From: Azoarcus sp031546845
Lineage (GTDB): Bacteria; Pseudomonadota; Gammaproteobacteria; Burkholderiales; Rhodocyclaceae
Assembly: GCA_031546845.1 (NCBI GenBank)
Contig: JAVBJT010000006.1
Location: 1 to 64,000, forward strand
Direction of reading: 5' to 3'
Length of the DNA: 64,000 nucleotides
Shown: positions 18,254 to 27,974 of the stretch, in pieces
Layout: every line of letters begins with the position of its first letter
How positions within the stretch are numbered: the stretch's first letter is position 1
The notes under the pieces: model-generated
The model's database searches: none
Told to the model about the DNA's origin: nothing
What the model saw: the letters and a program-made list of their open reading frames with translations, nothing else
Program-made: the position numbers and the translations under genes

Positions 18254-18863
18254 GTCGAACTCCAGCAATGAACGCAGCGATTTTTTCCGCGTCCTTGATT
18301 CCTTTGGCAACTTCCACGCCGCTGGATACGTCCACCGCCCACGGGCGGACACGGCGAACCGCCTCCCCGACGTTATCGGGGTCGAGCCCACCGGAAAGAA
18401 TGATCGGCCGGTCGAATCCAGCGGGGATCATGGACCAATCGAAAGTCTGTCCACCGCCGCCATAACCGTCGACAAAAGCATCCAGCAAAATACCCCGTGC
18501 GCCAGGATGGGAAAGAGAGAATTCTAGCAGATCGATTCCAGGGCGCATCCGCGCCGCTCGAATCCACGGCAACCCATAACGCGAACACTGGGCTTCGCTT
18601 TCGTCGCCATGAAACTGCAAAAGCTGCAAAGGCGCCACGGAAAGTACGTTGGCGACAAAGGCCGGATCGGCATTGACGAATAAACCGACAGCGGTAACGA
18701 AAGGCGGCAACAAGCCGGCCAGTTGCGCCGCGCGTTCAGGCGAGATGTTGCGCGGGCTTGGCGGGTAGAACACGAAGCCGACCGCATCGGCTCCGGCGGA
18801 CACCGCCGCGCGCACGTCTTCAGGCCGCGTCAGGCCGCATATCTTGATCCAGGTACGGGACAT
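18240..18863 (-). CDS. trpF: Phosphoribosylanthranilate isomerase
   Basis: A 207-residue stand-alone TIM barrel for the third pathway-specific step of tryptophan synthesis (phosphoribosylanthranilate to CdRP). The N-terminus carries the catalytic cysteine in WIKICGLTRPEDV, and the C-terminal LSGGLDPDNV phosphate loop and DVSSGVE motif are intact. It starts immediately after the truA stop (18864) and overlaps trpB. Not fused to trpC, as usual in Betaproteobacteria. Confidence 0.97.
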   Translation of the reverse strand: MSRTWIKICGLTRPEDVRAAVSAGADAVGFVFYPPSPRNISPERAAQLAGLLPPFVTAVGLFVNADPAFVANVLSVAPLQLLQFHGDESEAQCSRYGLPWIRAARMRPGIDLLEFSLSHPGARGILLDAFVDGYGGGGQTFDWSMIPAGFDRPIILSGGLDPDNVGEAVRRVRPWAVDVSSGVEVAKGIKDAEKIAAFIAGVRHAGG

Positions 18864-19661
18864 TCAATTGAGAGGAAAGTGAGGCAGCGCGATGATACGC
18901 CCATCGTTCGGCAGCAACCAGTTCGCCGGGTAACGCACGCCGCACAGATACAAGCCATCCGGCGCGAAGGTCGGCGCGGTTCGGCTACGTTCGCCGCTTG
19001 CCAGTATCTCGGCCAACCACTCTGGCGGGTAATGGCCTTTACCAACATAAACAAGCGCGCCGACAAGATTGCGCACCATGTGATGGAGGAAACCGTTGGC
19101 ACGAAAGTCGAACAGCAGATAATCGCCGTCGCGCACGACGCTGGCCTCGTACATATACCGGATGGGCGTTTTTGACTGGCATCGGGCGGAACGGAAGGTC
19201 GAAAAATCGTGCTTGCCGACAAGGCAGGCGGCCGCCTCCGCCATCTTCTCCACATCCAAAGGTACGTGGAACCACCCTGCCCTTCCAGCCAATAACGCGG
19301 GACGGACCGGCGAATTGAACAAAACGTAGCGATAACACCGCTCCACCGCGCAAAAACGGGCATGAAAGCGCGGATCGACCTCGATCGACCAACGCACCGC
19401 AACCGCGGGGGGAAGATGGCGATTGACCCCACGAACCCAGGCTGACAATGGCCGCTCGGCGTTCGTATCAAAATGGATGACCTGGACCGTGGCATGAACG
19501 CCAGTATCGGTGCGTCCCGCGCAATGTGTACGCACCATTTCTCCGGCTACCGACGCCAAGGCGCGCTCCAGCGTATCTTGCACGGTTCGGCCATGTTCCT
19601 GGCTTTGCCAGCCTTCGAAACGATCTCCGGCGTATTCGACGCCGAGCGCGACTCTTACCAT
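18864..19661 (-). CDS. truA: tRNA pseudouridine(38-40) synthase
   Basis: A 265-residue enzyme that isomerises uridines 38-40 in the anticodon arm of many tRNAs. The catalytic aspartate is in CAGRTDTGVHA, and the start VRVALGVEYAGDRFEGWQ is characteristic. The truA-trpF junction has no spacing, so they are in one transcript. Length matches the family (about 265). Confidence 0.97.
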   Translation of the reverse strand: MVRVALGVEYAGDRFEGWQSQEHGRTVQDTLERALASVAGEMVRTHCAGRTDTGVHATVQVIHFDTNAERPLSAWVRGVNRHLPPAVAVRWSIEVDPRFHARFCAVERCYRYVLFNSPVRPALLAGRAGWFHVPLDVEKMAEAAACLVGKHDFSTFRSARCQSKTPIRYMYEASVVRDGDYLLFDFRANGFLHHMVRNLVGALVYVGKGHYPPEWLAEILASGERSRTAPTFAPDGLYLCGVRYPANWLLPNDGRIIALPHFPLN

Positions 19662-19680
19662 GATTGATCAATCGTCACGA

Positions 19681-20298
19681 TCAAGGCAGCAAATAACCGG
19701 TGGCGTATAACACAGCGAATACACCCAATACCCCTATCACAAGCCCCCTCTCCCGCCAGCCAAAAGGTTCGAAACGTAAGTGCAACGGCGTATCGGCAAC
19801 GCCTTCATCGTCTGTCAGCCAATACCGCCAGTCCCGCTTGTGTTCCACGGCGGCATCATCGACATAACGCAACACCAGCAACAGGCGCAACGCCAAACGG
19901 TCGACAGCGACGCCGAGCACCACCAAAGGTCGGCATAGCGTGTAAAGGCCGCTGACGAGACGATCCGCGGGCAAGTGTTCAAGTAGCGCCGCAACGATAC
20001 AAATCACCGCCAACAAACGCCCGCTGTGGATCAGCGCCAACACCAGTCCCTCTTGGCTGGGACTCAATATCGGCCAGGAAGCGACTACCGCCTCACCCGG
20101 CGTAAACCAAGCGAAAAGAATGAAAATCGCGGCAAGAAGAAAACGAATCCGCCGCGCCATCCGCCACAACCTTGCCGGCGCCAAACATAAACCCAAAAGC
20201 GCGTAACAAGCCACAGCGATCCCGAACCAAGGCATAACCAGGAATTGGACCGACACGATGCCAAACAGGCAAAAAAACAGAATCAGGCCCGAATGCAT
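19681..20298 (-). CDS. Integral membrane protein resembling the ECF transporter T component (CbiQ-like)
   Basis: A 205-residue polytopic protein with about five hydrophobic segments (positions roughly 3-20, 22-40, 52-68, 90-108, 185-203). The stretch TPGEAV...LSPSQEGLVLALIHSGRLLAVI, then LEHLPADRLVSGLYTLCRPLVVLG, then LALRLLLVLRYVDD resembles CbiQ/EcfT transmembrane proteins. No ECF ATPase or S component is nearby, so the assignment is by pattern only. It sits between the fimV terminator and truA, only 19 bases ahead of truA. It may be a conserved but uncharacterised betaproteobacterial gene. Confidence 0.6.
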   Translation of the reverse strand: MHSGLILFFCLFGIVSVQFLVMPWFGIAVACYALLGLCLAPARLWRMARRIRFLLAAIFILFAWFTPGEAVVASWPILSPSQEGLVLALIHSGRLLAVICIVAALLEHLPADRLVSGLYTLCRPLVVLGVAVDRLALRLLLVLRYVDDAAVEHKRDWRYWLTDDEGVADTPLHLRFEPFGWRERGLVIGVLGVFAVLYATGYLLP

Positions 20299-20301
20299 GA
20301 G

Positions 20302-20343
20302 AAGAAAACAAACCGCCGCGGAGAAAAACCCCCGCGGCGGTTT
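20302..20343 (-). terminator. Strong intrinsic terminator after fimV
   Basis: A perfect 12-bp stem, AAACCGCCGCGG (20310-20321) and CCGCGGCGGTTT (20332-20343), with a 10-base loop. On the minus strand it is followed by a T-rich tract (TTTGTTTTCTTC). It ends fimV transcription only a few bases before the start of the CbiQ-like gene, so the latter and the truA-trp genes need their own promoter or read-through. Confidence 0.85.
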
Positions 20344-20363
20344 ATGGTGACTAGAGAAATCAA

Positions 20364-23360
20364 TCAGCCAAGTCTATCAATCATCGCGCGCGCATCCGCC
20401 TGCTGCTTGGGAGAACCCTCGCGCAAAACCTCGTCAAGTAATTCCCGCGCGCCTTCCGTATCGCCCATTTCTTCGTAAGCGCGGGCCAATTCAAGCTTGG
20501 TGTCGACTTCATTGGAGTCGCCATCAGCCTCACCCATATCCGTGGATGCGCTACGATCACGTGAAGGCGCGGAAATCGGCGAAGCATCGGTATCGTGATC
20601 GGAGCCAAAATCGAGCAGGCTGCCATCCAGATTACTTCTCTCCAGATCAATCACTGTATCGCTAGTATGAGGACGCCCTACCCCGATGTCGGAATCGACA
20701 ACGGTTGCGCTCATATCGAAATCGTCCAGATCCGCACTTTGGCTCGTGGCGAATTCGGGCAAATCAAAAGTCAAACCGTTATCCGCTGCACCGGCCGGAC
20801 TCATCTCGCTGCCCAAAACCGCTATAGTGCCGCCGCCTCCACCACCTCCGCGGGAGGAGTCGACGACCTCTCCGCGCCCGGATTGCGGCGCCGCCGGCTT
20901 GGAGGGAGCCACAGGCGCGGGCGCCACTGCCTCGGCAACCCCATCGTCACCGCCGATATCGAGATCGAGCACCAGATCGGAAGAACGGACATCCGCTTCA
21001 ATCGGTGGCGCAGCGGGCTTGGGCGGTGGCGCTGCTTTCACTGGCTCGGCGGTGGGAGCATCGTCGAGATCAAGATCGAAATCCAGCGATAAGCCATCTC
21101 CGCCGGCTGGCGTTTGGGTCGTCGTACCCATTGCAGCCGCCTGCACGACGTTTTCATATTGCTCCGGATCGCTTGGCAATGACCCAGGCATTGCCCAGGT
21201 ATCCTTCAATTGCGAATTGCTCACCTCGATTACCGGCGCCGACGTCGTGAAATTAAGATCGGAAAGGGATTGTCCCGCCGGATCTTTTTCTACCGGTCCG
21301 CTTTTGGGCGATGACGGCGCATCGTTTTTCGCGGCGGCGGCCGCCATAGCCGCCGCAACCGTGCCAACACCCGCCGTCATTGGTCCCTGCTCTATTCTCG
21401 GCGCAGACTCCTGGTTCTTTCGGCTCCCGTACAGCGGATTTTCAGGGTCGAACTTCTGCCCCATCGCTGCGGCCTTTTCCCAATCCGCCCCGACTCCGCC
21501 GGTACGTGCATAAAACTCACTGGCAACCGCTTCAAACTGTTTGGTGTTTTTGCGCTGTGCGTAAATTTCCAACAGTTTCAGATGAATCGCGGCACGACTC
21601 GGATCCGCCTTGAGCGCGTCGAGAAGAATCTCCTCGGCCTGCGCATCACGGCCATAGGCCATATAGACATCCGCTTCGGCAACGGGGTCGACACCTTCAT
21701 CGGCATCGATCGCGGAGAGACCCGACTGGCTGAAGTCAGTGTGAATGATGCTGCTGTTCGTACTGTTCGTATCGACGCTTTGCCCGCCCGTCGTACCGAA
21801 TACACCACTGCTTTCGGGCGGGAATTCGCTTATCAATGCGCTATTTTCGTTGGTAGAACCGGATGCTTTGCGGCGCTGCCAAGAGCGATAACCGACGTAC
21901 CCCAGCAACAACGCAAGAATACCTCCGATACCGGCGAGCATCTTCGCATCGAGGAAATCCAGGAAACCGGGCTCCGGCTCGGGTGGTGGCGGCGGCGGAG
22001 CAGGCTTCTTCTTTGGCGGCGGCTCAGGCGGAGCCGGTGGCGGCGGAGTTTCTGCGACCGGCGGCGGAGCGACAGGTTCAGTGGTCGCCTGGGTGGTTTG
22101 CTTGGGTGGTTCGACAGGCGGCTCAACTACGGCTGGCGGCGGCGGTTTGACGTCCTGCGCTGCAGGCGTCGGTTGCGTCCCCTGTACCGGCGGAGGAGCC
22201 GGAGGTGTAGCAGCCTGCTGCTGAGCCTGCCCCATGCCTTGGCTCTTCAGCTCAAGCAGCTTCTTCAGGTCGTTTACGTTGCGTTCCAGATCCGCTACGC
22301 GCGAATTTGCTTCAGCCAGTGCCTTTTCGCGTGCAACAACATCTTCTTCGAGCGTCCGGATCCGATTTTCCGCATCCTTGTTGCCCGACGCGCCTTTCTT
22401 CTTCCCCGAACCCGTCTCCGAGCGTGAAACCTGGACCTGGTCCTTGGATCCACCCGCCTGTTGCGTTTCTTCCACGCGCGGCACGATGCGTCCGCTGCTG
22501 CCTTGGTCAGTCGGCGTGGCTGTTTCCGCGGAGGGGCTTTGTTTGGCCGCGGATTCCGCCAAACTGCGGCGGTAGTTCTGGAAATCGGACGAGTGAGCAA
22601 TCACCTCGCGCCGGGCTTCGGCCGTATCGACGCTCTTCATCGTTTCGGCCGATGGCATCTTGATGATGGCGCCCGCGCGTAAGCGGTTGATGTTCTTATT
22701 ATTGAAGGCAGCCGGATTTTCCCGGTACAGCGCGATCAAAGCCTGATCCAGCGTAACGCCCTCGGGGCGGTTGGCATCGGCGATACGGCGCAAGGTGTCA
22801 CCACGTTGCGTGGTATAGGCGCCGTCCGTGGCCGTTGCCGCGGATGCTGTCGCTGTCGCAGGGGCTTTTTCCGCGCGAGGCGCCGCCGCCGTTGTGGGCG
22901 CGCTACGTGGTGCCGTTACGATAGCGGACGCCTCTGCCTGAGCGGCCTTGGGGCGAGCAATTTCAAGATCGACCGGGTCCAGCAGAAAAACGTACTCACG
23001 CGCCAAACGGCCAGAAGCCCAATCCAGCTCAATAAGCAGATTGACTACGGGGTCGTTGATGGGCTTATCGCTGCTCAGCTTCAAAACCGGGCGTGGGCCG
23101 CGATTATCGAGATTGATGCGTACGCTGGCGACTGAGGTGGCGTATGGAATATTCGCTTGGCGGAAAGCATCGGCCGACGCGATTCTCGCTATAAGCGACT
23201 GTAATTCCTGCGTGCTGGCACTGACTTGTATTTCAGCTTTGAGCGGTTGACCCAGCCCGCTCATTACATTGATTTGCCCCAACCCGGCAGCCTGGCTGAC
23301 GGTGGATAACGAGGTGATCGCGACCGCGATCAGGGACGCTTTGATCGACTTTTTCATCAT
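20364..23360 (-). CDS. fimV: FimV/HubP family polar landmark protein
   Basis: A 998-residue inner-membrane protein. In order: signal peptide (to about residue 24), FimV N-terminal domain (GLGQINVMSGLGQPLKAEIQ), LysM domain at about 180-240 (YTTQRGDTLRRIADAN), coiled coil at about 325-370 (ENRIRTLEEDVVAREK), a Pro-rich stretch, one membrane helix at about 485-505 (MLAGIGGILALLLGYVG), and a large acidic cytoplasmic region with TPR-like segments. It ends in the conserved FimV C-terminal domain (ELARAYEEMGDTEGARELL). FimV/HubP proteins bind peptidoglycan and organise the cell pole, affecting type IV pili, flagella and chemoreceptors. It lies upstream of truA and downstream of asd, as in other Betaproteobacteria. 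Confidence 0.95.
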   Translation of the reverse strand: MMKKSIKASLIAVAITSLSTVSQAAGLGQINVMSGLGQPLKAEIQVSASTQELQSLIARIASADAFRQANIPYATSVASVRINLDNRGPRPVLKLSSDKPINDPVVNLLIELDWASGRLAREYVFLLDPVDLEIARPKAAQAEASAIVTAPRSAPTTAAAPRAEKAPATATASAATATDGAYTTQRGDTLRRIADANRPEGVTLDQALIALYRENPAAFNNKNINRLRAGAIIKMPSAETMKSVDTAEARREVIAHSSDFQNYRRSLAESAAKQSPSAETATPTDQGSSGRIVPRVEETQQAGGSKDQVQVSRSETGSGKKKGASGNKDAENRIRTLEEDVVAREKALAEANSRVADLERNVNDLKKLLELKSQGMGQAQQQAATPPAPPPVQGTQPTPAAQDVKPPPPAVVEPPVEPPKQTTQATTEPVAPPPVAETPPPPAPPEPPPKKKPAPPPPPPEPEPGFLDFLDAKMLAGIGGILALLLGYVGYRSWQRRKASGSTNENSALISEFPPESSGVFGTTGGQSVDTNSTNSSIIHTDFSQSGLSAIDADEGVDPVAEADVYMAYGRDAQAEEILLDALKADPSRAAIHLKLLEIYAQRKNTKQFEAVASEFYARTGGVGADWEKAAAMGQKFDPENPLYGSRKNQESAPRIEQGPMTAGVGTVAAAMAAAAAKNDAPSSPKSGPVEKDPAGQSLSDLNFTTSAPVIEVSNSQLKDTWAMPGSLPSDPEQYENVVQAAAMGTTTQTPAGGDGLSLDFDLDLDDAPTAEPVKAAPPPKPAAPPIEADVRSSDLVLDLDIGGDDGVAEAVAPAPVAPSKPAAPQSGRGEVVDSSRGGGGGGGTIAVLGSEMSPAGAADNGLTFDLPEFATSQSADLDDFDMSATVVDSDIGVGRPHTSDTVIDLERSNLDGSLLDFGSDHDTDASPISAPSRDRSASTDMGEADGDSNEVDTKLELARAYEEMGDTEGARELLDEVLREGSPKQQADARAMIDRLG

Positions 23361-23536
23361 TGTGTCTTCAGACCCCTGCCCTTAGCAGTTCTAACCCTAC
23401 CAAGGCACATAACTTCATGGACTTGGGGTAGTAATCTAGCATTTCCTTGAAGATCATGCAGCAATTCTTTCTGATAAAAGACTTTTTTCTTGTAGCAGAA
23501 ATAATACGCATATGCCAGTTGCGAATTTGCCTCAAA

Positions 23537-24670
23537 TCACCGCTCGATCAAAATACGCAGCATGCGGCGCAGCGGCTCCGCCGCCCCCCACAAAAGCTGG
23601 TCGCCAACGGTGAAAGCGCCGAGATAATCCGGCCCCATGGCCAGTTTGCGTAGCCGTCCGACCGGTATGGCGAGCTTGCCGGTCACCGCGGCGGGCGTAA
23701 GTTCGCGCTCGGTAATTTCCCGCTCGTTCGGTACTACTTTCACCCAATCGTTGGCGGTCGCGATGATTTCGTTCACCTCGTCGAGCGGCACATCCTTCTT
23801 CAGCTTGATCGTCAAACCTTGGGAATGACAACGCATGGCGCCGATGCGCACACACAGACCGTCGATCGGGACGCTGCCGGCACTACGAAACGCGGGCTTG
23901 CCAAGAATCTTGTTGCACTCCGCGCCGCCTTTCCATTCCTCTTTCGATTGACCGTGCTCGGACGGCACGTCGATCCAGGGAATCAAACTGCCCGCCAACG
24001 GTGTATTGCGGAAATTGCTCTTGGGAAAGGAATCGGCGCGCAGGGTTTCGGCAACTTTGCGGTCGATTTCGAGAATGGCCGAAGCCGGATCGGCAAGCAG
24101 ATTGGCAACCGACGCGTGGATAACGCCCATCTGCGCGATCAACTCACGCATGTTCTGTGCGCCAGCGCCGGAGGCGGCCTGATAAGTCATCGCCGACACC
24201 CACTCGATCAGATCGTGCTTGAATAACCCGCCCAGGCCCATCAGCATCAGCGATACGGTGCAATTACCGCCGATCCAATCGCGCCCGCCCTTGGCCAAGG
24301 CATTGTCGATGACATGGCGATTGACCGGATCGAGAACGATCACCGCATCATCTGCCATGCGCAAAGCACTGGCGGCATCGACCCAGTGGCCTTTCCAACC
24401 GGCCGCGCGCAGCTTCGGATACACCTCTTTGGTGTAATCGCCGCCCTGGCAGGTAACAACGATATCGCATGTCTTTAGCATATCGACATTGGCCGCATCC
24501 TGCAACGGCAAAGCCGCATCCTTGCCGCCGAACACCGGCGCCTTGCCGCCCGCCGCCGACGTGGAGAAATACACCGGCTCGATATGGGCGAAATCCTTTT
24601 CGTCCTCCATGCGCTGCATCAACACGGAACCGACCATGCCACGCCAACCGACCAAACCCACTCTTTTCAT
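23537..24670 (-). CDS. asd: Aspartate-semialdehyde dehydrogenase
   Basis: A 377-residue NADPH enzyme that reduces aspartyl phosphate to the semialdehyde for lysine, threonine, methionine and diaminopimelate. The nucleophile is Cys137 in DWIGGNCTVSLM, and the N-terminal nucleotide-binding loop is GLVGWRGMVGSVL. Length and motifs fit the gammaproteobacterial-type Asd. The start at 24670 has GGGAAGTGA directly upstream; the track upstream of it is not conserved. It follows leuB by 30 bases. Confidence 0.97.
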   Translation of the reverse strand: MKRVGLVGWRGMVGSVLMQRMEDEKDFAHIEPVYFSTSAAGGKAPVFGGKDAALPLQDAANVDMLKTCDIVVTCQGGDYTKEVYPKLRAAGWKGHWVDAASALRMADDAVIVLDPVNRHVIDNALAKGGRDWIGGNCTVSLMLMGLGGLFKHDLIEWVSAMTYQAASGAGAQNMRELIAQMGVIHASVANLLADPASAILEIDRKVAETLRADSFPKSNFRNTPLAGSLIPWIDVPSEHGQSKEEWKGGAECNKILGKPAFRSAGSVPIDGLCVRIGAMRCHSQGLTIKLKKDVPLDEVNEIIATANDWVKVVPNEREITERELTPAAVTGKLAIPVGRLRKLAMGPDYLGAFTVGDQLLWGAAEPLRRMLRILIER

Positions 24671-24700
24671 TTCACTTCCCCAGCTTCTTTCATTCATCCA

Positions 24701-25765
24701 TTACAGCGCTGCCAGCACCGCATCGCCCATTTCCACTGTGCCGACTTTTTTCGTTCCCGGCTCGTGAATATCACCGGTCCGATAACCTTGCACCAATACT
24801 TTCTTTACCGCTTTTTCAATACGCTGCGCGGCAGCCTCCTGATTGAAGGTGTAGCGCATCATCATGGCCGCCGAAAGAATCGTGGCCAGCGGATTGGCAA
24901 TGTTCTGGCCGGCGATATCGGGGGCCGAGCCGTGCGACGGCTCATACAGCCCTTTTTGATTCGCATCCAGCGAAGCCGACGGCAACATGCCAATGGAGCC
25001 AGTCAGCATCGAGGCTTCGTCCGACAAAATATCACCGAACATATTGCCGGTGACCATCACGTCGAATTGCTTCGGATTGCGCACCAACTGCATCGCGGCG
25101 TTATCCACCAGCATGTGCGACAACTTGACTTCGGGGTAATCCCGCGCCATTTCATCGGCAATATCGCGCCATAACTGTGTGCATTCGAGCACGTTCATCT
25201 TATCCACCGAGCACAGCTTGCGGTCGCGTTTCATCGCCGCCTCGAACGCGACACGCAGAATACGGCGGATCTCATATTCAGCGTAGATCATCGTGTTCCA
25301 GCCCACACGCTGGCGCTCGCCGTTGACCTCGCGTATTTCCACGCCGCGCGGCTGGCCGAAATAGATATCGCCGGTCAACTCGCGCACAATCAGAATGTCG
25401 AGCCCGGACACCACTTCCGGCTTCAACGCCGAAGCATTGGCAAGCTCCGGATACAGGATGGCCGGACGCAAATTGGCGAACAAGCCCAAATCCTTGCGAA
25501 TACCAAGCAAACCGCGCTCGGGGCGCTGCTCGCGCGGCAAACTATCCCACTTCGGTCCGCCGACGGCGCCGAGCAACACGGCATCGGCCGCGCGAGCCAG
25601 CTTTTGCGTGGCCTCCGGGTAAGGATTGCCCGTTGCATCCACCGCGCAGCCGCCCAGCAGCGCTTCTTCCATTTCAAACTTGAGATCGAGCGCCTGCAAA
25701 ACGCGCACGGCCTGCGACATGATTTCAGGGCCGATGCCATCGCCCGGCAACACACAGATTTTCAT
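24701..25765 (-). CDS. leuB: 3-isopropylmalate dehydrogenase
   Basis: A 354-residue NAD-dependent decarboxylating dehydrogenase for the third step of leucine synthesis. It begins KICVLPGDGIGPEI and carries the substrate and metal-binding blocks RELTGDIYFG, DKMNVLE and GSAPDIAGQNIANP. The ATG at 25765 has a GGAG upstream. It follows leuD by 65 bases in the leuCDB-asd cluster. Confidence 0.97.
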   Translation of the reverse strand: MKICVLPGDGIGPEIMSQAVRVLQALDLKFEMEEALLGGCAVDATGNPYPEATQKLARAADAVLLGAVGGPKWDSLPREQRPERGLLGIRKDLGLFANLRPAILYPELANASALKPEVVSGLDILIVRELTGDIYFGQPRGVEIREVNGERQRVGWNTMIYAEYEIRRILRVAFEAAMKRDRKLCSVDKMNVLECTQLWRDIADEMARDYPEVKLSHMLVDNAAMQLVRNPKQFDVMVTGNMFGDILSDEASMLTGSIGMLPSASLDANQKGLYEPSHGSAPDIAGQNIANPLATILSAAMMMRYTFNQEAAAQRIEKAVKKVLVQGYRTGDIHEPGTKKVGTVEMGDAVLAAL

Positions 25766-25830
25766 TCCTTCGTTTCTCCTCGTTGCCCGTGCCCCATCAA
25801 CTCAGGTTCGGCCCAGGCGCAATAACCGGC

Positions 25831-26469
25831 TCAAGCAAAATAATAAGGATGCTCGGCGCGCCGCTTTTCCTCGAACGCGCGAATCTTGTCAGCATGGCGC
25901 AGCGTCAAGCCGATATCGTCCCAACCGTTGACCAAGCATTCCTTGCGGAACGGATCGACCTCGAAAGGAATCGCGTGACCATCGGGACGCATTACCCGCT
26001 GAGCCGGCAAATCGATTTCCAGGGTGTAGCCCGGGCTGTGCTCCACCAGACCAAACAGCGCATCGAGTTCGGGTTTAGGCAATACGATGGGCAATACGCC
26101 GTTCTTGAAGCAGTTGTTGAAAAAAATGTCGGCAAAGGATTCGGCGAGAATGGCGCGAAAACCATAATCCAGCAGCGCCCACGGCGCATGTTCCCGGCTC
26201 GAACCGCAGCCGAAATTGACTCGCGTAAGCAGAATCGAAGCGCCTTGATAACGCGCCTGATTGAGCACGAAATTAGGGTTCAAGGTCCGGGTGCTGTTGT
26301 CCATGCCGGGCTCGCCACGGTCCATGTAGCGCCACTCGTCGAATGCGTTGGGACCGAATCCGGAACGCTTGATCGACTTGAGGAATTGCTTCGGAATGAT
26401 GGCATCGGTATCGACATTGCTGCGATCGAGCGGCGCTGCCAGACCCTTCAAGGTCGTGAATTTCTGCAT
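25831..26469 (-). CDS. leuD: 3-isopropylmalate dehydratase small subunit
   Basis: A 212-residue swivel-domain subunit that pairs with LeuC to isomerise 2- to 3-isopropylmalate. It shows the DRSNVDTDAIIPKQFL start and the substrate-recognition loop GCGSSREHAPWAL typical of the aconitase family. It starts 24 bases after the leuC stop. Confidence 0.97.
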   Translation of the reverse strand: MQKFTTLKGLAAPLDRSNVDTDAIIPKQFLKSIKRSGFGPNAFDEWRYMDRGEPGMDNSTRTLNPNFVLNQARYQGASILLTRVNFGCGSSREHAPWALLDYGFRAILAESFADIFFNNCFKNGVLPIVLPKPELDALFGLVEHSPGYTLEIDLPAQRVMRPDGHAIPFEVDPFRKECLVNGWDDIGLTLRHADKIRAFEEKRRAEHPYYFA

Positions 26470-26493
26470 GTTCAGGTTTCCTTCGGCCGAAGA

Positions 26494-27903
26494 TCAGAGG
26501 ATGTCACGCACGTCGGCGAAATGCCCGGCGATCGCGGCAGCCGCGGCCATTGCCGGGCTGACCAGATGGGTGCGCCCACCCGTGCCTTGCCGCCCTTCGA
26601 AATTGCGGTTCGAGGTCGAAGCGCAACGCTCGCCCGGCTCCAGCCTGTCGGCGTTCATTGCCAGACACATCGAACAGCCCGGCTCGCGCCATTCGAAACC
26701 GGCGGCAAGAAAAATTTTGTCCAGCCCTTCCTGCTCGGCCTGGCGCTTCACCAGACCCGACCCCGGAACAACCAGCACTTGACGCACGTTGTCGGCCTTA
26801 CGGCGGCCTTTCGCCACCACGGCAGCCTGGCGTAAATCCTCGATGCGCGAATTAGTGCAGGAACCGATGAAAACCTTGTCGATCTTGATTCCCTTGAGCG
26901 GCAGATTGGGCACCAACCCCATATACTGCAAGGCACGCTCCATGCCTTCGCGCTTGACCGGATCTTTCTCCTTGACCGGATCGGGAACTGCCCCGTCGAT
27001 ACCGAGCACCATTTCTGGCGAGGTTCCCCACGTGACTTGCGGCAGGATCTGCTCGCCTTGCAATTCCACGACCTTATCGAAACGCGCGCCTTCGTCCGAA
27101 CGCAATGTGCGCCAGTAAGCCGCCGCGCGCTCCCAATCGCCGCCGCGCGGCGAGAAGGGTCGGCCCTTGAGATAATCGATGGTGGTTTCATCCACCGCGA
27201 CGAAACCCATGCGCGCGCCCGCCTCGATTGCCATGTTGCACACGGTCATGCGCCCTTCCATCGACAGGCCGCGCATGACCGGGCCTCCGAATTCGATGGC
27301 ATAACCGGTACCGCCGGCGGTACCGATATGGCCGATGATCGCCAACGCCACATCCTTGGCGCCCACGCCCTTGCCAAGACGGCCATTGACGCTCACCAAC
27401 ATGGTCTTGGAGCGTTTCTGGATCAGGCACTGCGTCGCCATGACATGCTCGACCTCGGAGGTGCCAATGCCATGCGCCAGACAGGCGAAAGCGCCGTGCG
27501 TAGACGTATGGGAGTCGCCACAAACCACGGTCATGCCAGGTAGCGTGGCGCCATTTTCCGGCCCGATCACATGCACGATGCCTTGGCGCTCATGCTTGAA
27601 CGGGAAATACGCCAACGCGCCAACATCGCGGATATTCGCGTCCAGGGTTTCCACCTGCTGGCGCGACACCGGATCGAGAATGCCCTGCTCCCAATGATCG
27701 GTCGGCGTGTTGTGGTCGGCGGTGGCGACAATGGACGACACCCGCCACGGCTTGCGGCCGGCCAGCTTGAGCCCTTCGAAAGCTTGTGGGCTGGTGACCT
27801 CATGGACCAGATGGCGGTCGATATAGATCAACGCCGTGCCGTCGGTCTCCTGATGGACGACATGGCTCGACCACAATTTTTCATACAGCGTTTGCGCTTG
27901 CAT
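26494..27903 (-). CDS. leuC: 3-isopropylmalate dehydratase large subunit
   Basis: A 469-residue aconitase-fold subunit carrying a 4Fe-4S cluster. Cluster ligands are in GSCTNSRIEDLR and in CSMC (EPGCSMCLAMN); GDSHTSTHGAFA is also present. The start at 27903 gives the family N-terminus (MQAQTLYEKLW); a second ATG nine bases upstream is possible. The gap to the M48 peptidase gene is only 71 bases and contains no recognisable leucine leader peptide. Confidence 0.97.
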   Translation of the reverse strand: MQAQTLYEKLWSSHVVHQETDGTALIYIDRHLVHEVTSPQAFEGLKLAGRKPWRVSSIVATADHNTPTDHWEQGILDPVSRQQVETLDANIRDVGALAYFPFKHERQGIVHVIGPENGATLPGMTVVCGDSHTSTHGAFACLAHGIGTSEVEHVMATQCLIQKRSKTMLVSVNGRLGKGVGAKDVALAIIGHIGTAGGTGYAIEFGGPVMRGLSMEGRMTVCNMAIEAGARMGFVAVDETTIDYLKGRPFSPRGGDWERAAAYWRTLRSDEGARFDKVVELQGEQILPQVTWGTSPEMVLGIDGAVPDPVKEKDPVKREGMERALQYMGLVPNLPLKGIKIDKVFIGSCTNSRIEDLRQAAVVAKGRRKADNVRQVLVVPGSGLVKRQAEQEGLDKIFLAAGFEWREPGCSMCLAMNADRLEPGERCASTSNRNFEGRQGTGGRTHLVSPAMAAAAAIAGHFADVRDIL

Positions 27904-27974
27904 CCAATGCATTCCACAGCGGAGAAAAGGGTTTGATTATTTCACACGGCGCCGGCTCTGAGTAGCAAACGCCA

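Noticed and set aside
27904..27974. Leucine leader peptide before leuC
   Set aside because: The 71 bases hold no Leu-rich frame and no terminator followed by a T-run.
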